The notes under the pieces are model-generated. The model searched no databases. It had not been told where the DNA came from and saw only the letters and a program-made list of their open reading frames with translations. A DNA stretch of 64,000 nt from Leuctra nigra (lineage: Eukaryota > Arthropoda > Insecta > Plecoptera > Leuctridae): the NCBI GenBank assembly GCA_934045905.1, contig OW203762.1:53407411-53471410 (forward strand), in the 5' to 3' direction. Shown here one piece after another: positions 1-11,219 of the stretch. Both the position numbers and the translations under genes were made by a program. Numbering within the stretch: the first letter of the stretch is position 1; each line of letters opens with the position of its first letter.

Positions 1-113
1 GAAGAGGAAGCTTTGATCTTTGACAGTGTTGTTTCCCACTCCATTCTTATTGCAGGAAACAAGGTTAAATGCTGGCCGGGTAAAGTGATGATGATTGACT
101 TGTATTCTTCCAG

Positions 114-2930
114 GGCGTGGACGAAGACTACGACCGCGCACTGCTTGACTTCTACTCCCCCTACCACGACTTCATCGACGTGATGTGTCGCCTGGCGATC
201 AACAACGAGTGTATGTCGGAGTCGCTGGTCAACTTGAGTGCAATGATCGGCTATGAGGGGGTCCTCCTGCATCTCACGTACTTCCCAAAGCTTTGGTTGG
301 ATGTCTTCCATGCTCAGGTGAGTGCAGTAGATGAGACTGTAAGCCAGGTTCTTTTGGTTCATCGACTTAGTTCTACATATGCACAGGGTAGGGTCACATT
401 ATTAATATCAAAGTGATTCTACTCATGAGAAAAAGTTGCTAGGTAGTCTGAATCTGCCTTCAGGTGATTTAGTGTCATTTCTCTGGATTCAGTTGTAGGT
501 ACTTGATTTCTTGATACAGTGGAACCTCCTTAGTATGTTTCTCCTTAATACGTTTTTCACCTTATTACGTTTTTTCAAAGGTCCCCCAACCCATAAGAAC
601 ACATGTTAAATTGTTTCTATTGTACGTTTTTCACTTATTTGGTACTTTTTTTATCCTGGTATTGTTTAAAATTGTATGATACTGTTGAATATGTCCTTTT
701 GTTGCCTCAACGTTTGATCAATTTTTTTTATTTTCAGCCGGAGGTGGACCGCAAGTTCATCGGAATCCTCATTCATAGCCACAACCTTGTGGAGTATGTA
801 GAAACTGTTTTGCTCGACGAGAAATCGTCACTCAACAATCCAATTATATACAACTTCCTCGGCGTTTATTTCCCAAAGGTAAGTAATTGTCAGCACAAAT
901 AAATAACACCTATAACAGGGATGTGAATGTGCAGTGCAATTAGAACCTCAAATCAATTTTATGTGATTTACTAGTTTCAAGTTGAGACAGGTGCTTAAAG
1001 GAGCCTATTAAAATTGCACCAAACTGCATTATTAATAATAATACTAATTTTCTCCGTTATTGACCTTTGAACCACATGTTTCTTATTCGTTCCCGAGACA
1101 ACATGGATGTAATAATATTGATATGTACTTACAAAAAGGTTTATTTGGTGTGTAGATGTGCTTCATCCCAGGCAAAGCCCTCAATCTTTAAGAGAAGAGT
1201 AATGTTATGCTTCCAACCTTGGTGAAGACAAACCTGCCAGTGATTTTGACCGACTTGATGTTTGACAGGTCGCCATGCACGTGTTGACGGAGATCACGTG
1301 CCGCCACTTCGAGACCGCAGTGAAGACACTAGGAGAGATGGTCGCCACAATGAATATCAAAACCATTGCCAGCAAACTCATTGGAGAGCTTAGAACCTTT
1401 ATATTAGTCTATCGCTCTGAAATGAAGATCCCCCCTCCAAAACAATTGATCGTGATATTAAACCAGCTATCGGCCAAAATACATGCGCTAATCCAAAAGC
1501 CACTTGACGACTTAGGCAGTCCGTGTAAGTAAACAGCCATATTATTCTCTGCTACCAGTAGCCAGCTTTCCCATATTGTTTGTTAAGCACAGGTAAGTAA
1601 TGCACTACAGAGTAATGTACGATCATTGAAATTCAAAGCAAAGAACTCGTAACTGAAATATGGTGAATATCGTAGCTTTTAGTAAAACCGAATTTTATGT
1701 AGTCTCAAGATTTGTTTGACTTTTGTGAATAGTAATTTCAATTAGTGGTCAGTTCAGGTACCTGAGGTGGGATTCTGTAACTCCATTGCGACCGCTTAGC
1801 AATTTCTTCCATAAGGATTAACATTGAAATAATTGCTAAGCGGTCGCAATGGAGTTATAGAATCATAGCCCTGGGGCCCTATTTTCGAGATCGTTCGAGC
1901 GCTCGCATAATCAAGCGTGACGACACAGTGGCGTCTGTCCGAAGGAAATAGCATCCAATAAGCCAAATCAGTTTGTTTTGTTTTGTCTGACGTAAGGCGG
2001 CTGTGAATCCGTATGATATTTGACTCGGAAATAGGTCCCCTGGGGTATGCCATTTCCCAGATCAAATTTTAATACCAAGTATTCTCTAGTAGAATCCGCA
2101 TGTGAAAATGTTCGACTATGCAGTAGCTCACTGCTGCATGGCGAACATTTTCAGCAAACTCAAAAATAGGCACCCTGGGTTGGGTAGCAAAAAAAATTAA
2201 TAAGTTTGATTTTTGCAATTTTCTTTGCATCTACCGCGTGCGTATCACATAAGATGCTGCAGTGGCCTATTGCAAACGACCTGTACACAATACATTGTTT
2301 ACGATGTTTATTGTTAAGCTAGTTAAACTGAATTCAATATTAATAGATACATATATCCAAAATCTCAACAGTCCCATCCAATAATACTTCATAATTTCAT
2401 AATTAAGTCGTTTCAACAGAAACATTCTGTTGAAACAGAACAGAATGTTGGCGTTCATGAGTTTTGGTGAATATATGGGTTATAGTATTTTCTCTTCTCA
2501 CTTGGAGTCCTCTCCCCAAGGACATGGATTTGGCTGTAGATTGAGTGCAGGAACAAGAAATTTCAAACCAGACTTAAATTAAAAAAATGCTATTACCCGT
2601 GTTATTAAAACGTCTACCCGAGTCCAAAAAATTACTCGAATTCGACCTCTAATACCAATTGTTTGAAACAATTTAATTTTCCTTCCAGCCACCGATATTC
2701 CTACAAAGAAAGTGCGCCTCAGTGTAGACGATGAAAGCTCTCAGCCTGCCGTGCCATCGCCTGGCTGCTCGAAGGAAGCTGACAAAGAAGTAGCTCCGCC
2801 TCCTGAAGCAGCCGCCAACTCTGCTCAATGTTCCCTGACAAAGTCAGGCTCGCAGCAAGAAGAATGGCTAGAAATACTGGAGAAAACAACCAATGAACTA
2901 AAGTCTATATTGACTGAGAGAAAAGATTGA
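114..2930 (+). CDS. puf: puf/USP34 C-terminal exons, left copy (partial)
   Basis: Four coding exons are visible at 114-317, 738-878, 1269-1524 and 2689-2930, each with AG acceptor and GT donor, and the last ending in TGA. The translation is identical to the last four exons of the larger gene at 54028-56844. They encode the C-terminal helical part of a USP34-type ubiquitin hydrolase (first exon with DRALLDFYSPYHDFIDVMCR and YEGVLLHLTYFPKLW, well conserved in the family) and a variable acidic tail. The catalytic domain is not in this copy within the window. Nothing is broken, so it is either the 3' end of a complete gene lying upstream of the window (other allele or paralogue) or a 3' fragment. 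Confidence 0.85.
1771..1864. repeat. Hairpin MITE-like inverted repeat in puf intron (left copy)
   Basis: Two arms of about 34 bp (GATTCTGTAACTCCATTGCG and its near-perfect reverse complement) flank a short AT-rich loop. It lies in the last puf intron and is present in both duplicate copies. A second smaller hairpin, with arms GAAAATGTTCG/CGAACATTTTC, lies at 2104-2152. I see no target-site duplication. Confidence 0.7.
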
Positions 2931-5565
2931 TACCTTCAAGGTAGAACAGAATGGTTTGAAAACTATGCCGTTGTCTTCATAAATGAGAACGGTAGCTTCT
3001 AGTCCGTAGACAAGCTATTTGTGCTTGTATTAACAAGACCGTGTGGACCGTATGCCAATGCTCACCATTCCGCATTCCTTTATGAATTTCTCAATGTTGC
3101 GTGAATGAATGAGAGATTATGCAGTAAAACATGATTTCAAGTGCCCAGTTCTGCGTAATGTGATACTTTCGACTGTGCTGTTGCCCCATTGTAAGAGGTA
3201 TGCTCTTTGTTACCTATCTACTTGCCGTATTATTCTCTACCAATTGTCATCTTCTTTTGCTAAGTAGAACATATTTATAATTTAAGCGTCTAAAACTGTC
3301 CTGTAAAAACCTTACTTCCATGCACATTTTGTCTAACTAAATCAATAAAATTGTTCCCATAAAATGTTAACTTTTATCATCTTTATCAATTTTGACAAAA
3401 GTGCAAACATGTTAGGACAGTAAATGGAAAGTACAGAAAGAATTTATGTCTTCTTATTATATACTATTTTTTCCGATGTTGGCTAAAGGAGGATTATCTA
3501 CAATTTAGAACATAAGTACCGAGTGTTATTTTTATTTATATCTCTTAGGTAGGTATTTGTAGTACAAATGTGTGCCTGTCACTAGATAACGATAATCACC
3601 TCTCATGAAGAATAAGCATTGAATATTGATTGATACGGTATCTGTAACATTTTGGAATATGTTGACGTTTCCTGCTTTTTCCATCATAAGAAATAATGAT
3701 TGCTATCTAGGTAAGGCACACAATCGCACTACTGATACAGATCATTAAGTGCTTCATATTTCAATGTCGCTTGTAAAACAGGTGACCATAAGTAAAAAAT
3801 AATTTTTCTCTTGTCCGTGATCATGCAGCCGTACTACTCTCCGCAGTTATGAATAATTTATATGGAATAAAATTGATTTAAAACAATAACAATGTTTTTT
3901 TTATGGAATGCATGAGGAATTGTAATTCTTAACATTACTAGTCCTCTCCCGCCTTCCTTATATGCTTACTTCACTCGATGATGATCAGAAGATGAATTGT
4001 AACCAATGAGCTGAATACTAGAAAGAATACATTTATACCAGAGAGAGCTTAAGGTGGTGCAAGCGCTCGGCCGTTTTAGCAAATTGAGAGAGAAAAATTG
4101 TTGCATGAATACATAGGATGTTCACATGATCAGTCTGATTGTAGGTATAGTAGTATCACTTCTTTATTTTTGCTTGAACATGCCTTGGTAATTGGGCTCC
4201 GGTTATTCAACAAAACCGCGCAAAACGATGAAATTTCCGATACGATTGGAGACTAAACCCGTGAACCAATTGATCTCAAATTTTAATCACGATTTGATAA
4301 AAGACTAACTTAGGGTTATCACTTGGCACATTTTTTTAATTAAATTTCATACGGCACCCAGTGAGACAAGAAAATATAAAAATTTTCACCAATAATCGAC
4401 TAATTAAATTACTAATTAACAAAACAAAAAATTAAAAATGTACCAAATGATAACCAAAAAGTACCTACAAAAAGCAGCAAAATTGCTCGCAGGGGAAGAA
4501 AAACCACTATTAAAAAAAAACACTACTATAGTATGGCGTGCCATGGGTGCCATCAGATTTATTCTTCCTTGCAAGACAGACAAGAAAAATATTTGCCACA
4601 TGCTTAGGTCGCCCACCCCCACACCTAGCCCAGAAGGCATTTTTTTGTTTTTTGACACTTCGACATCAATTTGAGACGTTTTGGGGATTTTTTTTTTGTA
4701 TGTTTACACTTTGGGGATATTTCTGTGGCTGGCAAAAAATAATGGCTTAAAAGTACAAAAAATTTAAAAAAATAGATTTTTATATTTAAAATCTTGAAAA
4801 AAATCAAGGAATCCAATGGTGAAGTGATTTGAAAAATTGTTATTAAGAACAAATATAGATTTGCATAAGTAGGTACAGCGTTTTTGTTATTTTAAAAAAA
4901 ATTGTTTCCGGAAAAGTAACCTAAATGAGTTAAACCACAGTCATTATAGGCCGTACTTAAGCCCAATACAGCATTACAAATTGCTATTTCAGTGGCAGGA
5001 AAACGAAATAAGTACCCACACTGAAGCCATTCCCAACACAGCAAACATACACAAATAATTTTTAAAAAAACGTGCAATTCTGGGCCTGGAAAAACGACTT
5101 AAGTACACTAGTTAGTTAATAAATAGGATTTAATTTATTTTAAAAAACCTTTATATTGCTACCATTATTATAATAACTTTCTGACAGTAATATTTCAAAA
5201 ATTTCATAATGTTGTTTATAGATCATGAAGGTTGTTGGGTTTTTTACACTTTGAAATCAATTTGTTTTACGTCTTATTGTTTACAAAATGCAACTATACG
5301 TAAAATTTCACAATTTTTTTTATTTTCCTGACATCCGGGGGCAAGTTTCTGCTGACCCCCCCCCCCCCCCCCCCCCCTCCCCCGCACATAACCAAATAAT
5401 ATGTTAAGAAATCTCAAATAACTAATTTCTAACTTCCATTTGTTCTCTCTTTAAGTCACAACTACAGGGAAGTATATATACAGGGGACTTATTCTTTTAA
5501 AGTTTTATAAATAATGTAACTCGTAAAATCGTAAGAAAAAAATAATACTGAAATATAAAAAAAAA
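2931..5565. other. puf 3' UTR and AT-rich downstream flank (left copy)
   Basis: No gene is evident. AATAAA signals at 3344-3349 and 3866-3871 are candidate polyadenylation signals for the puf transcript ending at 2930. Beyond them is AT-rich sequence with poly-A/T runs. A 22-C homopolymer at 5356-5377 differs in length from the right copy. Short open frames here are AT-rich, overlap on both strands and look like chance. Confidence 0.6.
5356..5377. repeat. Poly-C tract, length-variable between copies
   Basis: A run of 22 C followed by TCCCCC. The equivalent run at 59271-59295 has 25 C. Similar long C or G runs recur only in the left contig, at 9291-9304, 9444-9461, 9552-9562 (G) and 9869-9884. 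Confidence 0.9.
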
Positions 5566-5919
5566 ATGAAAATCCGATTTGATGGAAAAGCCAACAAATG
5601 GGTACAAAACCATACACCTTTTCTGGACAACAACGTTATCGCTCCATGTTTTGAACATCTATTAATTTATAATTTGAAACTTGCTGACTTTCAAAAACAA
5701 AAACGTCGACTGCCTGCAGAAGTGGAAGAATTTCATTCGGCGTTCAAATATGCGCGCCACGACCACGGCCTCTTCATGTGCAAGGTTAACCAATCCAGCC
5801 CCATCATCCAACCCAGCCCAGCCCACTTTTTAATCGGTTGCATTTGCAAAAGGAAGTGGCTACAGTCACGGTACCCCGTGACAGCAGTGAAATGCAAAAT
5901 GGCCGGCTCGCTACCGTGA
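5566..5919 (+). CDS. Hypothetical 117-residue ORF crossing the duplication break (left copy)
   Basis: An ATG-initiated frame begins MKIRFDGKANKWVQNHTPF and continues for about 95 residues identical to the frame at 59484. It then changes after 5851, where the two copies diverge, so the C-terminus here is read from unrelated sequence. I recognise no family. Composition is protein-like (mixed charged and hydrophobic residues), so it may be an exon of an old transposon or gene, but no splice or homology evidence supports expression. Confidence 0.25.
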   Translation: MKIRFDGKANKWVQNHTPFLDNNVIAPCFEHLLIYNLKLADFQKQKRRLPAEVEEFHSAFKYARHDHGLFMCKVNQSSPIIQPSPAHFLIGCICKRKWLQSRYPVTAVKCKMAGSLP

Positions 5920-6401
5920 CTGCAGTGTGCCGCTCGACCTAAACACTGCTGCCACGGGGGGGCGTGTTTAGTTCACGCTACCGTGACAGCAGTGAAAAAT
6001 GACACCGAAACACTGCTGTCACGGGGGGCGTGCACACGCGCTGGCGTGAAAGCAGTGTTTAGCTCAAGAGGCTGTTTATTTCTTGTTTATTAATGAAAAT
6101 TTCATTTACGGCTGTATCTACACTATTTTTTACAAAAATTATAATAATGTATCTGAAGTGACAGAGGGGCGTGTTCGCGCTACGAGAATGCACATTAATG
6201 TCACTTGACCTCAAAAATGACCCCAAAATATGCACAATATTGTAAATTTGTTGTTTTGTCTTAACAAACGACACTATTTCCGAAAAATGAAGTAATGTAC
6301 TATCTACATTTCAAAAATAACACGAGGACATGAACACCTTGTGCTAGGTGCGTACGCCCCCCCCTCCCCCCCGTGGAAGCAGTCCACAGACTGCTTCCAC
6401 G
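5863..6401. repeat. GC-rich palindromic repeats, CGTGACAGCAGTG family
   Basis: Several copies of a CGTGNNAGCAGTG word and its complement CACTGCTGNCACG alternate here, for example at about 5863-5890, 5913-5955, 5978-6028, 6040-6058 and 6372-6401. Each pair can fold into a hairpin, often beside a G or C run. The last palindrome (6372-6401, CGTGGAAGCAGT... with its complement) ends exactly where the 17-bp inverted repeat starts at 6402. The block has no counterpart in the right contig after the point of divergence. Between the palindromes, 6059-6350 is unremarkable AT-rich DNA. Confidence 0.65.
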
Positions 6402-6429
6402 CCACCCTGCTTGAAAAAAACATGACATT

Positions 6430-7556
6430 TCTGATAAAATCTGGAGTATTTACCAGACATCTCCAGTGAATTTCAGACAATCTCAGAATCCAGACACACT
6501 TTCACCAGACTCTTCCAGAGTTTACCAGAGTTTACCAGAGAAGCCCGAGACGCCAGAATTATTCAGGCATAATCAGTATAAACCAGACAAATTAGTCAGA
6601 CTAACTCAGAGTTTTCCAGACAACCAGAATTAATCAGGCATAGCCAGACTTTACCAGACAAAAGAAGTCAGACTGACTCAGAGTTTTCCAGAAAGGTCAG
6701 GAAATCCTTTACATAAGAATATATCAGACTATACCAGACAAAATGAATCCAGAGTTATCAAGATAGATCCAGACAAATCAAGAAATAGTAAATAACCAGA
6801 AAATATCAGACAAACCTGTAACAAATCTTGCCAGAACTTACAAGACAAAACCAGAATGAATCAGACAATTACTTTCACCAGAAAATACCAGAAGATCAGA
6901 CATAGTTTTAACCAGACTAAACCAGACAATTCCAGAATGCCACCAGATCAATTTAATCACCAGAAAATCTCAGAATCCTCCAGACAATTATACAGACAAA
7001 ACCAGACGATACCAGACCAGCTATCAGAATACACCAGATCCAGAAAATATCAGAATATACCAGAAGAAATCAGACATAGTTCAAACCAGATTAAACCAGA
7101 CAATTCCAGAAAAATACCAGATCAATTTATTCACCAGAAAATCTCAGAACCCTCCAGACAATTATCCAGACAAAATCAGACGATACCAGACCAGCTGTCA
7201 GAATACACCAGATCTAGAAAATATCAGAATATACCGGAAGAAATCAGACATAGTTATAACCAGACCACCCCAGACAATTCCAGAATAACACTAGACCGTA
7301 GTTCATTCACCAGAATATCTCAGAACTTACCAGACAAGCCAGACAAAATCAGACGATACCAGACCAGCTACCAGAATAAACCAGATCCAGAAAATATCAT
7401 AATATCCAGAAGAAATCAGACATACTTCTAACCAGACTAAATCAGACAATTCCAGAACTACACCAGACATTGTCAATTCACCAGAATATCTCAGAACTTA
7501 CCAGACAATTATTCAGACAAAACCAGACGATACCAGACCAGCTACCAGAATGACAC
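6430..7556. repeat. Degenerate CCAGAC array, left orientation
   Basis: About 1.1 kb of imperfect units of about 10 bp carrying CCAGA (ACCAGACAAT, TACCAGACA and so on). A longer period of about 174 bp is visible from a recurring AGACATAGTT..ACCAG segment at 6897, 7072, 7246 and 7418. The open frame across it (6856-7431) merely translates the repeat and is not a gene. Confidence 0.9.
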
Positions 7557-8712
7557 ATTGTCGAATAAGTCTGCTATAATCTGGTATGCTCTGGTTCTGA
7601 TGTATTCTGGTTTCGTCTGGTATAGTCTGGATAATTGTCTGGTAAGTTCTGAGATATTCTGGTTAATTAACAATGTCTGGTGTAGTTCTGGTATCGTCTG
7701 GCTTGATCTGGATAGACAATGTCTGAAAACGTCTGATATTATCTGGTATTTTCTGGATGTGGTGTATTCTAGTTTCGTCTGGTTTAGTCTGCTGGACTTA
7801 AATGTCTGGTACTTTCTGAGTTAACCTAGTGATCTAACAGATCTGGTGTAATTTTTTTTGGAATTGTCTGGTTTAGTCTGGTTAGACCTATGTCTGATTT
7901 CTTCGAGTAAATTCTGAAAATCGTCTGGATCTGGTGTATTCTGGTAGCTGGTGGTATCGTCTGGTTTTGTCTGGATAATTGTCCGGTAAATTAAGTTCTG
8001 AGATATTCTGGTTAATGAACTATGGTCTGGTGTCATTCTGGAATTGTCTGGTTTAGTCTGGTTGGATCTATGTCTGATTTCTTCTATATATTCTGATAGT
8101 TTCTTGGTCTGGTGTATTCTGGTAGCTGGTTTTGTCTATTCTGGTTTTGTCTAGATAATTGTCTGGTAAGTTCTGAGATATTCTGGTGAATGAACTATGG
8201 TCTGGTGTCATTCTGGAATTGTCTGGTTAAGTCTGGTTGGATCTATGTCTGATTTTTTCTGGTATATTCTGACATTTTCTGCGTCTGGTGTATTCTGGTA
8301 GCTGGTCTGGTATCGTCTGGTTTGGTCTGGATAATTGTCCGGTAAGTTATGAGATATTCTGGTGAATTGACAATGTCTGGTGTAGTTCTGGAATTGTCTG
8401 ATTTAGTCTGGTTAGAACTCTGTCTGATTTCTTCTGGTATATTCTGATATTTTCTGGATCTGGTGTATTCTGGTAGCTGGTCTGGTATCGTCTGGTTTTG
8501 TCTGGATAATTGTCTTGTAAGTTCTGAGATATTCTGGTGAATGAACTATGGTCTGGTGTCATTCTGGTATTGTCTGGCTTGGTCTGGATAGACATTGTCT
8601 CAAAGCGTCTGGTATTATCTGGTATGTTCTGGAAATGTTCGTGCGTTCTGAATCCTTCTGGTTATGTCTGACATCAGGTCTTGACTATTCTGACTTTATC
8701 TGCATAACTCTG
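7557..8712. repeat. Degenerate GTCTGG array, inverted relative to its neighbour
   Basis: The same repeat family switches strand at about 7557 and runs as GTCTGG/TCTGGT for about 1.15 kb. The roughly 175-bp higher-order period is again seen (TCTGATTT at 7893, 8073, 8248, 8423). Together with the array before it, it forms an imperfect inverted repeat over 2 kb long with almost no spacer. Confidence 0.9.
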
Positions 8713-10686
8713 ATACAACGGTTTTTTTGAATAATATGATTCATCATTGTTCTCACGCTGAACTGGATCGAGCTAGTTTTGCATCGACATCAAATTCTTA
8801 GTCAGTCAGTCCCAGCCAGGCGGGTGGAGACGGCAGAGTGAAGTTCGAGCGGTTTTTTAATCAGTATTGTGATTTATGTAAGAACGCTCGGTTCTATACA
8901 GTGTGATAGTGAATGCATTCAAATACATTAATCAATTGTTTATGTATAATTTGGAAAAACATAATTCTTTTGTTAGTTTTACGCGGATTCTCAGCAGTGA
9001 AAAAACACAATTTGGAATACATAGGTACGAGCTATCAGGAAAACGGTAAGAGAGCAGTCATTTCAATTATACCTACTCCTTTGAAACTCCCCAAATACTG
9101 TAAGCATCTTGCATTGAATTTACCTAACACTTTATTGACAAATAGTAGGTAGATACAATATGAGCTGGTAAAAATGTCACCCTGCCACCTGGGGCGGAGA
9201 GTTTCCTACCTCGCACGGTAAAATTGCACTTAGATGTTTGACACTTACATGGATGGGTGACCACAGCGGGGGAAGGGGGGGAGCACTTGGCCCCCCCCCC
9301 CCCCTGGATATCAGGAAATCATACAATTTGTGTGGTGTTTTACATTTACCTAGTTTCATTTTGTAAACAAAAAATACACAAACTAATAATTTCAACGTGT
9401 CGAAAAACCAAAAAATGCCTCAGGGGCCATGTAGTTAACTCCTCCCCCCCCCCCCCCCCCCACCCCGTGTCAAATGTATACAATATTGAATATTTCCACA
9501 AAATACACCTCATATCGTCTCAAAATTGATTTCAAAGTCCGAAAAAACAATGGGGGGGGGGGATATGTTTTCCTTGCCTTGCCCCAACCTGGCAGAAATT
9601 TTGCGTAAAGGACAGAAACAAAACCTCAGGGTCTCCCTGAAGGTTGTTTTTAAACCTTTTAAAAACCTTTGGGAGATTTTTTTTGTGTAGTCTGCTGGTG
9701 ATAATTAATAATTACAATCAGCTTTGACATTGAAAATGGCATGACATTTTTTTGGGTAGGTAATCAATCGATTCTTCATTTGTGTTTGTTGATGATTATT
9801 AAACCATGAATGATCATAATCATTCATCCGTCGCCATTAGCCTCGCTGCAGAACAGTGCGACGTTAAGCCCCCCCCCCCCCCCCTAAAGAAAATAATTAA
9901 ACCATGATTGCTAAATTTTGTATTGAAACTTCTTTTATTTGCTGAATTTCTTAACTAGTTTTATTTTTGCGATTATAATCTATTATTAATTATACCGGGT
10001 GGCACAAAAGACATTTCCCTGTTTGAGGTCACTCCGACAGAACTATCAAAGATGAAGTGCTGAAACTTACACACATTATAGAATAAGGGAAACAATGAAA
10101 AAAAAGTGCTGCAGTTGGTTTTCCATTTTAATTCGAATGCCTCTGCATAAATAGACTGCTGTCATTTTAACAAAGATAATTATTTCAAATTGGTATTTTA
10201 CCAACTACAAGCTCATCGAAGCGTATTGAATAAGTTTAGTTTTAGCAGTTTGGAAAATGTTTACAGAACTTGAGCGTTCTCGAGCGTCGTAACGCTCTTG
10301 AGAAGAAAGTTGCAAATTTTGTCGTGTTCATTAATACAAATCCAAAACACCTATAGCCTAAGCCCATAGCCTACGAACCATATAGCCAAAATTACACGTT
10401 TAGTGCACGGCAAAATTTTCTGTCATATCATTTCGATTAAATCATTGCTTGAAAGAAATGTGTACATGAAAAAAACCCGAATATGATGAAAATATTATGG
10501 TCTGTCAAAGAATTTGATCACTTTTGTGTTAATGTTGTAAAGCATACGTTTTAAATGTAGGTACACTCGGCAAAACAAAAAAAGTTATCACATAACTTGA
10601 TCCTTTGAAATAGGGTTGTCAAAACCGGTAAAATAATCGATAAAATGTATGCATTGTTTTCTTATTGCGTTAATATGAGGTCAAGC
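8713..10686. other. AT-rich element interior with long C/G runs
   Basis: No gene is supported. C runs of 14, 18 and 16 and a G run of 11 occur at 9291, 9444, 9869 and 9552. A segment near 9395-9420 (CGTGTCGAAAAACCAAAAAATGCC) resembles in reverse the sequence near 4636-4665 (GGCATTTTTTTGTTTTTTGACAC), so a dispersed repeat is likely. Another short repeat, TGATCATAATCATTCATCCG near 9811-9830, recurs in a puf intron near 50137. Confidence 0.5.
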
Positions 10687-10765
10687 TCAACTAATATTCA
10701 ATGCATTCTAAATAGATTCTGAAAATCTTGGTGAAACCCAAAATTAAGTGCTGCAATTCTGATAG
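10687..10765 (+). repeat. Dispersed repeat, copy 1
   Basis: The segment beginning TCAACTAATATTCAATGCAT and ending CTGCAATTCTGATAG recurs in the same orientation at 13730-13823, with one short internal insertion and few substitutions. Confidence 0.85.
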
Positions 10766-10821
10766 ATCTTGACTTGACCTAAACGTTAATTTTCAAAAGA
10801 GAACCCACCCACATTTGCTGT

Positions 10822-10868
10822 GTACCTATACTATACACTACACACTGTGTAGTGTATAGTATAGGTAC
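10822..10868. repeat. Near-perfect 47-bp palindrome
   Basis: GTACCTATACTATACACTAC is followed by its complement with almost no loop. Part of the core (TACACTACACAC) is reused in the inverted repeat that starts at 10871. Confidence 0.9.
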
Positions 10869-10870
10869 AT

Positions 10871-11219
10871 ACTCTATAAATATACACTACACACTGTCTT
10901 CTTCTTCTTCTACCCGCAAAGATTGGGCTAAAAGCCCGTTCCGTCCTCAAGGTGCAGCCCATCTTTTCCTTGGCCGGCCAATGTCGCGCCTGCCCTTCGG
11001 ATCATAGTGAAGGGCCCATTTTGGGAATTCTCTTATTCGACATCCTTTCTACATGGTCGGCCCATCTTCTCCTGTACTGTGATATATTCTTATTGATTTC
11101 CTTCATTCCCAATTCGGCCCTTATATCCTCATTCCTGATCTTATCTAACAAACAACACCCTTTTACCGATCTCAAAAAGCGCATCTCAGAACACACTGTG
11201 TAGTGTATATTTATAGAGT
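10871..11219. mobile_element. Inverted-repeat-bounded insert containing a LINE fragment
   Basis: ACTCTATAAATATACACTAC at 10871 and its complement ending at 11219 form arms of about 22-27 bp. The interior is the LINE 3'-terminal fragment annotated separately. The arrangement looks as if the LINE piece landed inside an older palindromic element. No target-site duplication was resolved. Confidence 0.55.
10905..11196 (-). pseudogene. LINE reverse transcriptase C-terminal fragment
   Basis: On the minus strand a 64-residue frame reads EMRFLRSVKGCCLLDKIRNE, then RRRWADHVERMSNKRIPKM. After a frame change, KGRRDIGRPR is readable near 10971-11000. This is the typical C-terminal end of insect non-LTR retrotransposon polyproteins (LR..KG...DRIRNE, W.HV.RM...RIPK, GRR..GRPR). 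It is truncated at the 5' end and frameshifted, so it is inactive. The clade cannot be assigned from this piece. Confidence 0.75.

Larger units (their letters stand above)
1..5851. repeat. Left copy of 5.85-kb duplication (3' end of puf plus flank)
   Basis: This stretch matches 53915-59769 base for base at an offset of 53,914, with four substitutions seen by eye (3842, 4290, 4961, 5345). There is one extra base in the right copy (58842) and a C-run of 22 here against 25 there. No difference falls in an exon. Similarity stops abruptly after 5851. The left limit is the window edge, so the true extent is unknown. Near-identity in introns and flank means either a very recent duplication or two alleles assembled side by side; the nearby 200-N contig join favours alleles. 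Confidence 0.95.

Noticed and set aside
6856..7431. 191-residue open frame rich in Gln, Asn, Pro
   Set aside because: It is only a translation of the CCAGAC array. The same holds for open frames at 7558-8730 and 17860-18051.
6430..8712. CRISPR-like array
   Set aside because: Units are contiguous degenerate tandem repeats without unique spacers, in a eukaryotic genome.
9257..9529. Open frames over the poly-C/poly-G region
   Set aside because: They contain poly-Pro runs from homopolymer tracts and overlap on both strands; not credible genes.
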